DNA of 64,000 nt from NCBI GenBank assembly GCA_034336665.1, contig CM067592.1:35963889-36027888 (forward strand). The letters run 5' to 3'. The position numbers and the translations under genes are program-made. Below, piece by piece: positions 53,401 to 64,000 of this stretch. The notes under the pieces were generated by a model. The model made no database searches, was not told where the DNA came from, and saw only the letters and a program-made list of their open reading frames with translations. Origin of the DNA: Luscinia megarhynchos (lineage: Eukaryota > Chordata > Aves > Passeriformes > Turdidae). The number at the start of each line of letters is the position of its first letter. Positions within the stretch are counted from its first letter, which is position 1.

Positions 53401-56400
53401 GTTTGCTACCAGCCCGATGGACGTAGAGGCACCCTGACTGGCTGCTTGCAGCAGGTTCTTTGAATCACTTTGCCAATGAAGAGAAAACCAGAATGTGAAC
53501 ATCTTTAAATTCAAGAACAAATAACAGAACTAAAAGGTACAGGCACTTCATTACAATTCTAGTACAGAAGCTGTCTGTATGCTCACAGAGAAAATAATGA
53601 AGAGGAATGATGAGGTGGTAGGCTTTTCCTGTCAGTTCTCATGGCAGACACTTGAGGAGTATGCTTGTAGTGCCCTGAGGATTCTGGTACGTTCAGGGTT
53701 GGGCAGGATATGGATCAGATCTCAAAACAGTAGCACTGCTAGGATTAGGCAGTGGTCACTGCTCTTCTTCCACCCAGACCTTGCAGAAATGCCTGGGCCA
53801 TTCCGGAACAGGTCCTTCCAAGCCTTTTTCTTTACCTGTCATTATTAAGAGAAGTCCCCGCAGTTGGGCAACAAATTTGCGGCTGTTGTTGAAATGATTA
53901 CTTTGCCTTTGCTTTTTATATGTTTGCATTTGCAGATTCATTACATAAAAAAGACAGCAACACTACATGGGAAAGGCTCCTGGCAGGTCACCTCAGGTAG
54001 GCATTTCCCTCTGTCTTTGGAGAGTTTACAGTTTGGCCCCAGGTCTTTGGCATATGTTAGATTGTAATGGAGCACACTAACTTGAATTCATAAATGAACC
54101 GTTTGCAATATTTAGTCTGTAACTACTGCTTGCACACCTGCAACATAATCCCCTTAAAGTTTATGTGTGGGGAGTTATTTTTTCAGATCTCATTTTTGCA
54201 GTAGCATTAACTAGTACCTAGAATCAGCTTACCTTTTTACCATTTGTATTCCACTCCTCAGAGTTACCAGAGGCTTTTCAGTTTCAGGCCAGAATAATTT
54301 GGAGACAGCTAATGATGCTGGTGCTGACATGACGGAAGCAGTCAGTAGATGGGAGGAGGAGACCTAGAATTCCAGGTAACAGAAAATACTCCATTATAAC
54401 CATATTATGCACAAACATGTAGGAATTCAATTAAATTTTTTAGTTGTTTGGATGACAGGATGTCATTAAAAGTACATATTGCTCATAAGAAGAGAATGAG
54501 CTGTCAGACCAGGGAATTTTGTGGATAATTCCTTCAGAGACAAAAAAAAAAACCAAAACAGTGGGAATGCCTGAGGGATACCTTTAAAGAATTATAGCTG
54601 AGCTAAATACTTAGATGATTTCAAATAAACCATATATTTTCTAGTTCTCTTCCCTTGTCTTACCCCAAAAGAAATATATGCTCCTAAGACACTTCCAGCA
54701 ATAGTTGCGAATCCTGCTGTCATGACTGCATGGAGTTCAGATTTGGTGATATATGGTAAGTAAGGCCGAACCAGGAGAGGAGACTCTGTCTGAAAGTGAA
54801 AAACAAGCACCAAATTCAGAAATCCCTAATAAAAGCCCAAAGATTTCTTTTATTAAGGGTAGAAAAATGAGTGTTTGCATCATGCTTTCCTAGGTATCTT
54901 TGACTAGTTAATCCTAGTGCTAACGAGTGCTCAAATTTCAATAGATTGGGGCTTTTTTATCCCAGGAAACAGAATGTCTGCAGACAATTCTGGCTGGTTT
55001 TCTGTCTTCCTGAATGGCACAATGAAACTGCCAAGACAGGGACAGCCACAGGCCTGAGCCACAGATAAGACTGTTAGTCAAGTGAAACAAGTCCCTCTGG
55101 CATATGTGTGAAGCACATCCTGGAAGCAGTGTCATGCAAATGTACGACTCTAAATCTTGAAGCAGTGTGATATGGTGATGCACCACTGCTAAATGTCATC
55201 AAATAGTGCATTTGGGCTTGAATGTTAATTGTTGATCTTTTTACTTTGCTTTTAAGCTTGGGACAGATGTTGTGGGTTTAATGCATTTCCCATTAAAGTG
55301 GTCTGCTAGATGCTGTCCACTTTTTTTGTGAATAAGGCCTTACACTGCTAGCCCTGGATCTGTTTTCTTCACTGTCTCTCTCTCCTGCCCTTGCCTGCTT
55401 TGGTTACCATCTTTTCATTCCACTAGCCTGTTCAACTGAAAAAGAACCCTGAAATTGTTATTTCTTCACTGCCTTGGAGTAATCTATCAGAGAGATCTAT
55501 TATCTATCTACATTTTTGCTTGACCTTCTGTTGGGAAAACATATCACTTTCCAAATCCTTTCCACTGTGCATCACTGCCAACAGATGAACCTACCGCAAT
55601 TTTGGAAATCAACAATCAGACTTGCTGTAGTGGAATCCTAGCTTTATAAGAGATTATTTTTTTATTACACAAATGCCCATGAGCAACATTATTTCCCTAT
55701 AATCTGTAATATTGTTACATGTTAGCATGTTTTTCTGTGCTCCAACTCACCTGTCCCACAAATATGTTACCTGCAGCTACCAGAGACTCAACAGGAGTTG
55801 TCCCCATGAAGAAATGCATTATCCAACCAACCTAAAATGATTTTAAAAAAAGAAACAAAAATTTATTCTGCTTGTTCCATGCCCTTCTTGAGTTAATAAT
55901 ATCAATCTAAGAGTTCAGAGACATGTTACAATACTTCCCAAGTTAATGATTTCAGTTTAAAGGTATAGCAGATAGAGGTAATTGTTACATGCTAAAATAA
56001 CACAGAGGAGGAGTAATTTAACAGAACTGAAAGTACTCAAGGCTCCTTCTGGGCATAAAAGTGTTAAACTAAATTAAACAAAACAGATATTTTGATGTGT
56101 TCTTATTACTTATCTTCTTGCCCAAAAGGATTTGGATCATAAGAAGGGAAAAAGTGTGAAATTTAGATTAAGGCTAAAAATGCCTCATTGCGATTTTAGC
56201 ACACAATGTCAGCTAGGCTATATAACAATCCTGTGAATGTAAACGGCAAAGTACTTTTAATTTAAGAATGTCTTTAAATTAGGTTTAACTACCACCGTAG
56301 AGGGAGATCTTTTCCCTCATATAATAGGTTCTTTGGACAGACAGGACAAAAAGTGGACTTGATCTTATCTTAGTATTCAGTAGCACTACACACAGATGCT

Positions 56401-59400
56401 GACAGAAATGAACACTCAGAAAGTGAGGTGAGGAATCTGATTTGATCTTATCTGGGTATCTGTGATAGGAAGATATATGCAATCGCTACTGAAATGCTTA
56501 ACAGGAATCCATTGTCTGTGATTTAATCTTCATCCTCCACTTTGAGAGCTGGGAAAATGGCAGGCAGAAACGAAGATTTAAGCAAGTATGGCCTCTGAGG
56601 AATGCTAAAGCTAGCCAGGCAAATCTAACAATTAATATGACATAAGCAATGAAACCAGACTGAGAGAGAGAAAGCATGTTAAGTGATGTCAATTAAGATT
56701 TTGCAATGGTAACATTTGGAACTATTTCCAGTCTACGGTTCCTCTGCACTTGCTGAAAACATTTCTCACACTAGCCAAATGAGCACCTAACTGGCAAAAA
56801 TGCATACCTTTCCAATAAGCCACTGCATAAATCCAACGTGGTAAAGCATAGACATAACCGTACTGAAGAAAATCACAATTGGCAATACCTGATTGGAAGA
56901 CACAAGATAATTAAAACCTCTACAGTGGTTTCCTGTCCTTTAGGCTATTTATTCTTTGAAAAAGAGAGTCATGTTTTTGATGTTGTACTTACAGGTATTG
57001 AAAACTTATCATTAAGTTTACAATTGTGCTATAAAATTGTTGACTTTCCTGTTTCCTTGTGCTGTAATTAAATAATTTTCATTTGTCTACATCGTTTTCT
57101 AACACAATTGCAATTGTTTGGAATTAGAAACTCTTTAGCTTAGCATAATATACATTATTTTATAGCCATGTTTAAGTCAATTCAAACATTTGCATCCTTT
57201 TAAAACAATCAATTTAAAGGTATATACTTACTAAATACAAAAACTGAATAGGTCTCTTACTGTGGAGACTGAAAAATACTTTCATTCAACATCATTTAAA
57301 AGAATTGCATGAATGTCAAACCCACTCTGATGGGCTGTTAAAACCACTCTCTGATTGGGTTTTCATCCTGAATAAAACTAATATGACTTGATTTTTAAGT
57401 ATGTGAAATACACAGGACAGCCCCATGCTGCTATGGTAGTATATAACAGAAAGAAATTCCCCCACCCCACCCCTGCAAAAGGTCCAAAATTAGTCAGACA
57501 GATTAGTTACAGCTAAAACAGTACCACTGTCATGTGAAAAGGGACTTCTTTGACTCTTAATGTGGACAGTCTTATTTTGCCGTTTGTGTTCAATTTGTCT
57601 GTCAGTGTCCCCAGGAAAGCCAAGACCCTTGTACCTGGCCAGTCTGTCAGCATCCCTTTAGGGTCAGAGTCCTTAAGTGAGCAGTCCTGCTGGATTGGAG
57701 AGTGGTTTGACTGTCTTAGGGAAACTACCACCAACATAAGGGAGACCTCTCAGCAGGTCTTGCCCTTTATACTGGAGAGTGTTACCCACTGGCCAACTGC
57801 CAGCATCCATAAAGGGTTCATATGAATAATTTAAAGAATTACACTCTTACTAATATAAAATTGTGACAGGTTAAGGCTCAGATTGCTGCTGATTGTATCT
57901 GACTGCAAAAATACACTTGAAGGAACACACAGACAAGTTCTAGTAGCCAATAAGAATATTCAGGGTGCATAGAGCCTGGTTCTTACCCAATGGGCCTGCC
58001 TATGGGGAAGAAGACAGGGTGAGCCCGTTGACTGATCCCAGCTGTTAAAATGAAGTCTTCCCTAACATTCCCACTATTCTCAGCTTACTTGTATACTATT
58101 TATTTGTGTTTTCGTGAGTTTGAGGGACTCTAGTCATACATACCTTTGTTACTAATTAGTGTAAAATCCTCTCCCTTTGCTTTTAAAGATACATTCAAAA
58201 AGAATGTAGAGTGCATTCCAGTGAGGGTCGGCTGTACTCTAAGGATTGGGAGCAGGTAACTTTGACATTAATATTATGTACATTAATATTATTATTAAGC
58301 TTTAATAAAGCAAGCTTGTCTAAGGAGAGGGATTTTGCCACAGTTGCTGGGTCACCAGTGGGATATCTTCTCCTCTTACCCTGGGTTGAGTTGGTATGGG
58401 TTTATCAGCCACAAAATACTGCCAAGCTCCCTTCCCTGCAAGGACTTCCACAGGGCCAGGCCTTGGTGCCTCCACTCCACTACACCCTCCATACCATGCC
58501 CCTTATAGTTGATGGGGAATCATCATGGAAGAGGTTTCAAGTCATGTACCAACCATATTCCATCCAGAAAACATCCACTATGATCTGCCCTGTATTATAA
58601 CTCCCATTAAAATGTTACTATAACCCCTCAGTTCCCTCTAAGTGTGTCTCCAGTTACCAGTACACAGGGTCAGCAGTCATTATCCCACAACCACTAAAAC
58701 CAGGAAGCTTTCATGTGTGTTCACTAATGACATAATGCATTATAAATAAAATCAAGGAACAGAATGAAAAACAACAAACCACTTTGTTAGTTCAGATCTT
58801 TTCGGTACATAGACTGTGCCTTTCCAGAGGAGAGTTGGTACTATCAACAATTTTGATAAACATTTAGAAACTCAATTTTGATTATCAGAACCTTTCATTG
58901 AAAGGACAGAGTGCAATTAACCAATATTGTTGTGCTGTTCAACAAGTTAATATAATGTTGCTTTCTCCAGTTTGGTTCCTTGATCCTTTTTGCAATTCTG
59001 TAGGGATAGTTTGCCATGCAGTAACAGCAGACAGTTTAGTTCAGTAAAATTAATATCTTTCTCCCCCGTCTTTCTTTTGTTATTACCATACAGAGCAGGA
59101 AGTTAAAAGTTGGCTGCTCTCAATTCCCCTCCTATTTATGGCTTGATGTTTAACTTTTTTCCTATTTTCTTTTAAATAAGTTGCTATTGAGGTTTAAGAA
59201 ACATCCTGCTTTTTCATACACTCCTAAAACTTGACCTTCAAAGCAAAGCCTTTCTCAGGGAACCAAAGTTCTCCTGTTGCATAAAAAAAGCTACAGATTT
59301 AACAGAAGCCTAATTTCTTCCTTGTTCAAAGCCAACTTTGTCTTTCATAGTCAACTAAGTCATAGAAGACTCAATACTGAAAAGTGTTTTTCATCTACAT

Positions 59401-62400
59401 AAGTACTTGGAAGTGCTTATTTATGTGGGCAAGTTGGTTTTTTCAGAACCCGGAAACTCTGCATTTTCCTGCATAAATACACTTTTAAAATAACCTAGTT
59501 TATAGATGGAAATGTGTGCGTTTTAAACTAATTAGTGCTTCCAGAACCATGTGCTCAAAGGCACTGGGAGACTGGTAGAACTGGTCAGACCATATCCGAG
59601 TGTGCATATGCACATATGGGATATGTCTGCTCTGGTAACATTTCCACTTCATCTGGCAGAAAACTGATGTGTCCCTGAATACTGCTAGGAATGCAGTATG
59701 GATACAACTGGACTCTGAGAGTTTTCTGCAAATATATTCTGTCTCTTGTCTAATCTCTCAGGAGCTAAGCATTGTCTTTTGGATGATACTTTAAAACATC
59801 TTGGGGCAAGATTTGGAGAGCTCATCACAACATGCAAAGCCCATAAAATATCTGAAATACACAAAAAAGCACTTTGGACCAACTTAATGTCTAAATAAAT
59901 GACAAGTGTTTCAAGAGAAAACAGGGTGGCTGTCACTCACTGTTGTTGGAAGAGGGCATTCCCTGTGTACAGGAGGAGCAGATGGAGCATGTTTTGATAT
60001 TGCTGTACACTTGTCTGTCACTCTGTTTACCATATATATGTATGTATATATTCCTATATATATGCAGCTTTGAAAACTAACTTGTTTTCTTGTTTTTCAG
60101 TGTGAGAATAATCTACATGTTCCTGTTATCATCTAGAAATGCCATGGTTTTTCTGGCCAGAAGACTGATGGATGCTTGCCAACACAGAAGCAAACTTTTG
60201 GCTGTCTAGTCCCTACATATGGCTTTAGTAAGAAAAGTATTTTGCATCATCAGTGAGGACTCAAAATCACCATAAAAGAATCATATTCATAAAGCATTGT
60301 GAAAAACCACACAAAAAATTGCACGGGGTGGGGGAAGGGGAGGGGGAGGTGGGGGTTAAATAATTTAATTTCTAAAACATATAGTTGGGAATCAAAATTG
60401 TTATTTGAGTGCTCATTAGAGTAGGAGGAGCCTGGAAAGTGAAACAAAATGTGCAAAAGGACTGCTCTCAAAATGTAATTAATATTTATTGATGATATGC
60501 CTAAATTTTTTTTCCCTTCTAAGATGTTCTGATTGTTCTTAGTTAGCAGCCTATTTACAGACATAACCTTCTCTTCTCAAGTAGTGAAAGAACTAAGTTT
60601 GCAGAACATGTAGTTTGGAATATCACCTCAAGAAAAAAGGAAGATAAAAGGTATGTAAACCCAAGGTCAGATATCTGAAATAACAGAAGAATGGTCTCTG
60701 AGTAAGTCATGATACATTTCTTATATTTATTTGATTATTTTGGTTGGTTTGGCGTTTGGGGTTTCTTTTGCTTTGTATGTTCTTGATTCCAGCCTAAGTA
60801 TGCACTGTGGCATGAGATACATCCCAAAGAAAAACCAGGAAGGATGCTGGTGAAGACTAGAGAGTATAGAGCAGATAAACTGTATTCCAGCTGTTTCCCA
60901 AAAAGGTCTCTTAAGACAGAGATGGGAAATCTCCCTGTGATCTTACCAATGCAAAAGTAATGCAATTTTCTGTAATTTTCCTGCTTATGCAGCTTCTAGC
61001 TCTTCTCCTAGGCATGAATAAATACACATCTAGGCTCTCCATTTCTTCTGGGGGAAAGTCTGTGAAGCAGTGGTATGTACAGTGCTTAAAGGTACAAGAT
61101 AGCATGGCAGAGCACTTTTACTCATGGAGAGATGGCGAAGATAGGCAGGAAGTAATATTTCTGTCAGTGGCCAGGTACAAGCCTTTTAATCTATTCCTTG
61201 TAGAAAGATACTCCAAAGTGCTACATGCAATATGTTTTTATAAGTAGACTAAATAACTGCAATCTAACTCAGTGTATGGCAGTGAATGAAAATGTTACCA
61301 AATTTTCTATTCAGAATATCACATAATAAGGAGTAGTTTATCTGTTAATTTCTGTGGTGACTACATAGGTATGACACACAATCTATTTCCCAGCTATACT
61401 GTTCCTCTTACTGTGTTTGTCTGCCACGTACATCATATACAACCATCTTACCTTAAAAGCAAAGAAATGATCTGTGTATTTGTCACCAAACACAAACTTG
61501 GCACCTGCATCAGAGTATTCCAGAAAAGTCTAGGGACAGAAAGCAAAGTAAATTAGCTATAAGCTCTGGGTATCTGCCAAAACTGAACAAAATATTGCTA
61601 GTTGTCTTGCAGAGATATTGTGAGGTCCAAGAAGCTTGGGTTCTAATTTGTAGGGGTCCAAGCCTTGCTGACTGTTTGGCTGGACTGAGGGTCTCTGTTG
61701 TACTCTGCTGAGTAGCCAATACAATAGAGGAGTTCCAGCTACACTGAAAAACACATTTACTTTTTAATCTCAATGCTGTGGTGCATTTCCATGCTCCATC
61801 TGATGCAAATAAGTACAATGAATTATGCAGCTTAAAATGGAGATTTTGATGGCTGAAAGGTGTAGCTAAGAGCTAGCCTGAGGGAATCTTCTACTTTTAA
61901 ATTTTGATCCAGTGCATTTTTATACTTCTGATGCAAATATATGCATTACTGTTACAGTTTAAAATAGAGTTAAAATACAGCTTACAAGAGCTACAGTAAT
62001 TAGTTCCGACAGGAGAGACTGTAAGACATGAAAATATAAAGCTAACAAAAGGGGGCACCAGACCTGCTTCAGTCAGACTGAGAACCTGGTGAGAAAACCC
62101 AGATGACTCCCAGTGTCTGCAGATTAAACAGACATCAGATCTGTGCCCTTGCTCCTGCACAGAGACCGTACATTCTGTACTGTCTAGTTTTACCTGTGCT
62201 TAATTACCTGTGAAGAACAGCTGTGAGAATAGTATCCCTGAGGTTAAAAGACTGAATGTCCTTCAGAGGGTAGTCTCTGATCTATATTTTGGATATTGCT
62301 TATTCATTACTTTACTGTAATGAAAAAAGTAACAGACTTTTTAAACAACTTTATGTCTGCAAGGATACCTGCGGGTAGATCCCGTCCACTTTCTAGAGAT

Positions 62401-63010
62401 TCCTTACATCACGCAGATCTGGCTACCTATATGTAGCTGAATTAATTTTCTTATATGTCATGAGGACTATGAAATGTCCCTGATGCTAGGAATTTGCTGC
62501 TCTGAAGATATTTAGGCCTGTGCCCTAAATCCCAAGGCTTTTCAGCATATCATGTTTATTGCAAAGATGACTTGCAGTTGAGCCATTTCTAAGAGTTCCT
62601 ATGAGTGCCCTGGTACAACAGTAATTTGTTTTTCAAGAATGCCAATTTATAACTTCAGCCCAATGACAGTAAAGCCACTAATAAATGGGATTACTCTTGC
62701 CATTGTATTAACTGTACAAAAAATAAATGAGAGGGCTGAACTCAGGAAGTTGATTACCTTTCTGAGAATCCAGTTTTTCTCAAGAGAATGAAAAATCAAG
62801 GGGCAAATGGATCTTTGAACATCCTGCTTATATAATGTAAGACTCTCAGGACAGACAATTATATTAAACAAGTAAGGATTTTGCTCAATAACTTACCTGG
62901 ATCTGAATGCCTAGCCAGTTAAATACATCAAAACCCGCTTTGGTCCTCAGAATAAGAAGCCCAAGAATAAACTGCATTCCTATGCCTGAAAATACTGGTC
63001 TCCAAGCAAC
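44301..63010 (-). CDS. SLC28A3: SLC28A3 (CNT3) concentrative nucleoside transporter, last 12 coding exons, 5' partial
   Basis: This is a plasma-membrane symporter that moves purine and pyrimidine nucleosides into cells using the Na+ (and H+) gradient. Twelve exons (62897-63010, 61452-61529, 56808-56888, 55751-55831, 54664-54789, 54233-54363, 53299-53467, 51471-51668, 48811-48892, 47884-47982, 46046-46169, 44301-44403) splice in frame into 461 codons with GT-AG introns. Aligned from memory to human CNT3, exon one starts at residue 224. With no gaps, the known sites then fall at N336, G340, Q341, T342, E343, I371, S374, V375, E519, N565, S568 and C602, and all are present. The set G340/Q341/S374/V375 is the CNT3 combination, unlike that of CNT1 or CNT2. 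The C-terminus is about seven residues shorter than human. The N-terminal 223 or so residues and the promoter lie beyond 64,000. No frameshift or in-frame stop is seen, so the gene looks functional. Confidence 0.96.
44985..45142 (+). repeat. A/C-rich low-complexity repeat in last SLC28A3 intron
   Basis: Runs of (CAAA)n, (CCAAA)n and poly(A) fill this stretch. On the minus strand it is T/G-rich and gives spurious hydrophobic open frames. Confidence 0.9.
45520..45805 (-). mobile_element. CR1 LINE 3' fragment in last SLC28A3 intron
   Basis: Read in reverse it matches the same CR1 3' region as 1750-2040: CACCATGTGCCTGAGAGCA, GGAACTCTGTCAGGCTGGTG, GGGGAGCCTGTTCCAGTGTC and CACCCTAAACCTCCCC. It is in the sense orientation of SLC28A3, between exons K and L. 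Confidence 0.92.
46046..46169 (-). CDS. SLC28A3: SLC28A3 exon K (start of the C-terminal tail)
   Basis: This exon has 124 bases: two bases finishing glycine, 40 codons, then two bases (AG) of a split serine. The acceptor is TTCACAG and the donor AG|GTATTG. The peptide has GNASNFT and PPNST, three potential N-glycosylation sites, and then VECCQRLFT. The human tail has a matching CCQSLL. This part is extracellular in CNT3. Reading straight through the donor would add a few residues and stop at 46021. Confidence 0.93.
47884..47982 (-). CDS. SLC28A3: SLC28A3 exon J (residues 577-609), carries C602
   Basis: This exon has 99 bases: two bases finishing threonine, 32 codons, then one base of a split glycine. 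The acceptor is TTCATAG and the donor GTACAG, a weaker donor than the others. It reads [20 protein letters not shown] then [12 protein letters not shown]. The cysteine in TVACF is C602, which in human CNT3 affects cation coupling. Confidence 0.96.
48811..48892 (-). CDS. SLC28A3: SLC28A3 exon I (residues 550-576), carries N565 and S568
   Basis: This exon has 82 bases: 27 codons plus one base of a split threonine codon (A|CA). The acceptor is CTTTTCAG and the donor GTAAGA. It reads [20 protein letters not shown] then GLVIGGL. C561, N565 and S568 of human CNT3 are all present; N565 and S568 hydrogen-bond the ribose. Confidence 0.96.
51471..51668 (-). CDS. SLC28A3: SLC28A3 exon H (residues 484-549), carries E519 of HP2
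   Basis: This exon has 198 bases and 66 codons, phase 0, the longest exon in the window. The acceptor is ATTTTGCAG and the donor GTAAGT. It reads [18 protein letters not shown], then [17 protein letters not shown]. The glutamate in FFNEF is E519 in human numbering, which binds the ribose in hairpin 2. The exon ends with a charged loop (NRKKGG) and VKQYMT. Confidence 0.97.
53299..53467 (-). CDS. SLC28A3: SLC28A3 exon G (residues 427-483)
   Basis: This exon has 169 bases: one base finishing the split serine, then 56 codons. The acceptor is GGCAAAG and the donor GTATGG. It reads [20 protein letters not shown], then [16 protein letters not shown] and [17 protein letters not shown]. The QAASQGAS motif and the following helix are conserved across vertebrate CNTs. 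Confidence 0.96.
54233..54363 (-). CDS. SLC28A3: SLC28A3 exon F (residues 384-426 plus 2 bases)
   Basis: This exon has 131 bases: 43 codons plus two bases of a split serine codon (AG|T). The acceptor is TTCTAG and the donor GTAAGC. The peptide begins [20 protein letters not shown] and includes the [11 protein letters not shown] motif, followed by a more variable hydrophilic loop. It is separated from exon E by the shortest intron here, 300 bases. Confidence 0.95.
54664..54789 (-). CDS. SLC28A3: SLC28A3 exon E (residues 342-383), rest of HP1 and next helix
   Basis: This exon has 126 bases and 42 codons, phase 0, with a TTTCACTTTCAG acceptor and a GTAAGA donor. It begins [21 protein letters not shown]342 and E343 complete the substrate motif begun in exon D. 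I371, S374 and V375 in [17 protein letters not shown] are positions known to set purine/pyrimidine preference in human CNTs, and all three match CNT3. Confidence 0.96.
55751..55831 (-). CDS. SLC28A3: SLC28A3 exon D (residues 315-341), first part of the HP1 substrate hairpin
   Basis: This exon has 81 bases and 27 codons, phase 0, with an ATTTTAG acceptor and a GTGAGT donor. It reads [16 protein letters not shown] and then [11 protein letters not shown]. The last residues contain N336 (Na+ site region), G340 and Q341 in human numbering. In CNT structures Q341 lies in re-entrant hairpin 1 and contacts the nucleobase. The intron splits the diagnostic GQTE motif between this exon and the next. Confidence 0.95.
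56808..56888 (-). CDS. SLC28A3: SLC28A3 exon C (human residues 288-314)
   Basis: This exon has 81 bases and 27 codons, phase 0, with an acceptor ending CAATCAG and a donor GTATGC. It encodes [20 protein letters not shown] then MQWLIGK, a transmembrane helix with the STVMSMLY motif shared by CNT proteins. It follows a 4.56-kb intron, the largest in the window, which holds LTR-like sequence and a G-rich tract. Confidence 0.95.
57380..58600 (+). mobile_element. Candidate LTR-like sequence in SLC28A3 intron
   Basis: The intron between exons B and C contains a GC-richer, promoter-like stretch. TTAAGCTTTAATAAAGCAAG at about 58294 has an AATAAA on the plus strand, followed by GGGTCACCAGTGGGATATC. 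The layout resembles an LTR R-U5 region antisense to the gene. I cannot name the family or fix its ends. Confidence 0.35.
60325..60355 (+). other. G-quadruplex-type G-rich tract
   Basis: Five runs of four or five G, plus one GG, occur within 31 bases (GGGGTGGGGGAAGGGG, AGGGGGAGGTGGGGG). The loops are one to four bases. It is on the template strand of SLC28A3, in the intron between exons B and C. Confidence 0.85.
61452..61529 (-). CDS. SLC28A3: SLC28A3 exon B (human residues 262-287)
   Basis: This exon has 78 bases and 26 codons, phase 0. It is flanked by a TGTCCCTAG acceptor and a GTAAGA donor. The peptide starts [15 protein letters not shown] and ends DHFFAFK, the highly conserved CNT stretch between two membrane helices. 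It is too short to stand out as an open reading frame and was found by homology. Confidence 0.95.
62897..63010 (-). CDS. SLC28A3: SLC28A3 exon A (first in window; human residues 224-261)
   Basis: This exon has 114 bases and 38 codons, in phase 0 at both ends. It is preceded by a TTCTATCTAG acceptor and followed by a GTAAGT donor. It reads [20 protein letters not shown] and continues to end in NWLGIQIQ. This is the hydrophobic transmembrane segment with the WRP and GLLILRT motifs typical of vertebrate CNTs. I found no recognisable upstream exon between 63,011 and 64,000. Confidence 0.95.
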
Positions 63011-64000
63011 CTAGATAGAAAAATAAAGAAACTGCTCATTATTTAAATAAATAATAGTTTACTTTGGATGTTTGTTTAAATAATGTGAGGGGACTATCTG
63101 ACTATACTGCAGGATGGGAGCAGCTGCCAAAACAGGTTGTAGGGGTCTTGGATCTTCACGTATCTGGACACAAAATAAGGAGATTTTGCTACAGGGTTTG
63201 TCCTAGGGTAATTTCAACTCTGTTTCTGTCCCCTAGATTTAAAGACTTTTGATACTTAAGAACTACTCAGTTTTATATTGTGATTCATCATGTAAAGGCA
63301 GTCATAGGAGAAACTGTCTGCCTGTGATGAGCTCCTCTTCAGTACACTGATGATTCCTGTTCTGCTGCCTCAGAAAACATCTTTGTTTTGTGAAAATTTA
63401 ATCAAATCCCTTACAAAACAAAGAGCTGAGGTGGCATTCTCTAATTTAATCAGATCATATTTGAATAACACAAACCAATTAGATATAACAAGGGCTCATG
63501 GGAGAGCACAAAGCACTTGGAGTATGAGTTTTCACCTCAGTTGGAAACAGCAGCAATTGAAAAGGATAGGGCAAGTTCATTAGTCCTTGCTGAGAGGACT
63601 TCACCTGTTAAGAAAGTCTCAGTACTGACAGAAGACATGAAAAGTATTGGGAGAACTTGGTGACCTGGACAATGGATGTAATGATTAATGAAAGCATGCA
63701 GAGGTACCTGAGGCATGCAAACAAGATTTTGCGAAAAATTGTGGTGGCTGAACTAAGCCCTTTGAAATACCAGAGCAAAACAGAGTGCACACTACTGATG
63801 AAAAATTAAAATAAATGGATTTGTGAGCCTATGGGAGTGAGTGAGCAAAAAGTGAGGGTCTCAGCTCAGCCTTGGCTGCTGAATATGCAGTGGGAAACAA
63901 ACTTGTGAGAGGTTAAGAGCTACACAAGTCTATAACATCTCTGGTTCCAGGCAATTTGTATTGACATGACGACGGTGTCCTCAAATAAGTGACTGTGATG
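63011..64000 (-). other. SLC28A3: SLC28A3 intron upstream of exon A, continues outside window
   Basis: No recognisable CNT exon is present on the minus strand here, and the AG acceptor of exon A sits at its lower edge. The preceding exon must be beyond 64,000. Confidence 0.7.

Overview
The window is vertebrate nuclear DNA and almost certainly avian. It is AT-rich, has split coding exons with GT-AG borders, and carries chicken-repeat-1 (CR1) LINE fragments plus LTRs of the kind common in songbird genomes. A passerine is the best guess (inference). I see no bacterial genes, CRISPR arrays, tRNAs or rRNAs.

The one protein-coding gene is SLC28A3, the concentrative nucleoside transporter CNT3. It lies on the minus strand and occupies about 44.2-63.0 kb. 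I could place its last twelve coding exons to the base. They encode 461 residues, corresponding to human CNT3 residue 224 through the C-terminus. Every exon joins in frame, and the known binding residues fall at their human numbers with no insertion or deletion across residues 224-609. The start codon and the N-terminal exons lie beyond 64,000. The terminal exon (44301-44403) has only 33 sense codons and was found by extending the gene past a plausible but wrong stop at 46021. In other vertebrates SLC28A3 neighbours NTRK2, which is Z-linked in birds, so a Z location is possible but not shown here.

From 1 to 44 kb I find no convincing gene. The region is intergenic DNA downstream of SLC28A3, dotted with repeats. 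CR1 copies lie at 1.7-2.9, 4.1-5.0, 13.4-14.1, 24.0-24.3 and 30.8-30.9 kb, with another at 45.5-45.8 kb inside the last SLC28A3 intron. LTRs that look ERVL-like lie at 22.5-23.0, 26.5-27.0, 32.7-33.3 and 39.0-40.2 kb, with a further LTR at 40.9-41.9 kb. Less certain LTR candidates are at 2.9-3.4, 7.4-8.5, 9.0-9.5, 16.7-17.6 and 57.4-58.6 kb. Simple repeats fill some gaps.

The observations most worth a second look are the complete CNT3-type selectivity signature with a remapped C-terminus, a perfect 69-bp tandem duplication inside one LTR, a back-to-back pair of CR1 copies, two fused LTRs at 39-40 kb, and a strong G-quadruplex motif in an SLC28A3 intron. I found no clear sign of a previously undescribed biological system.
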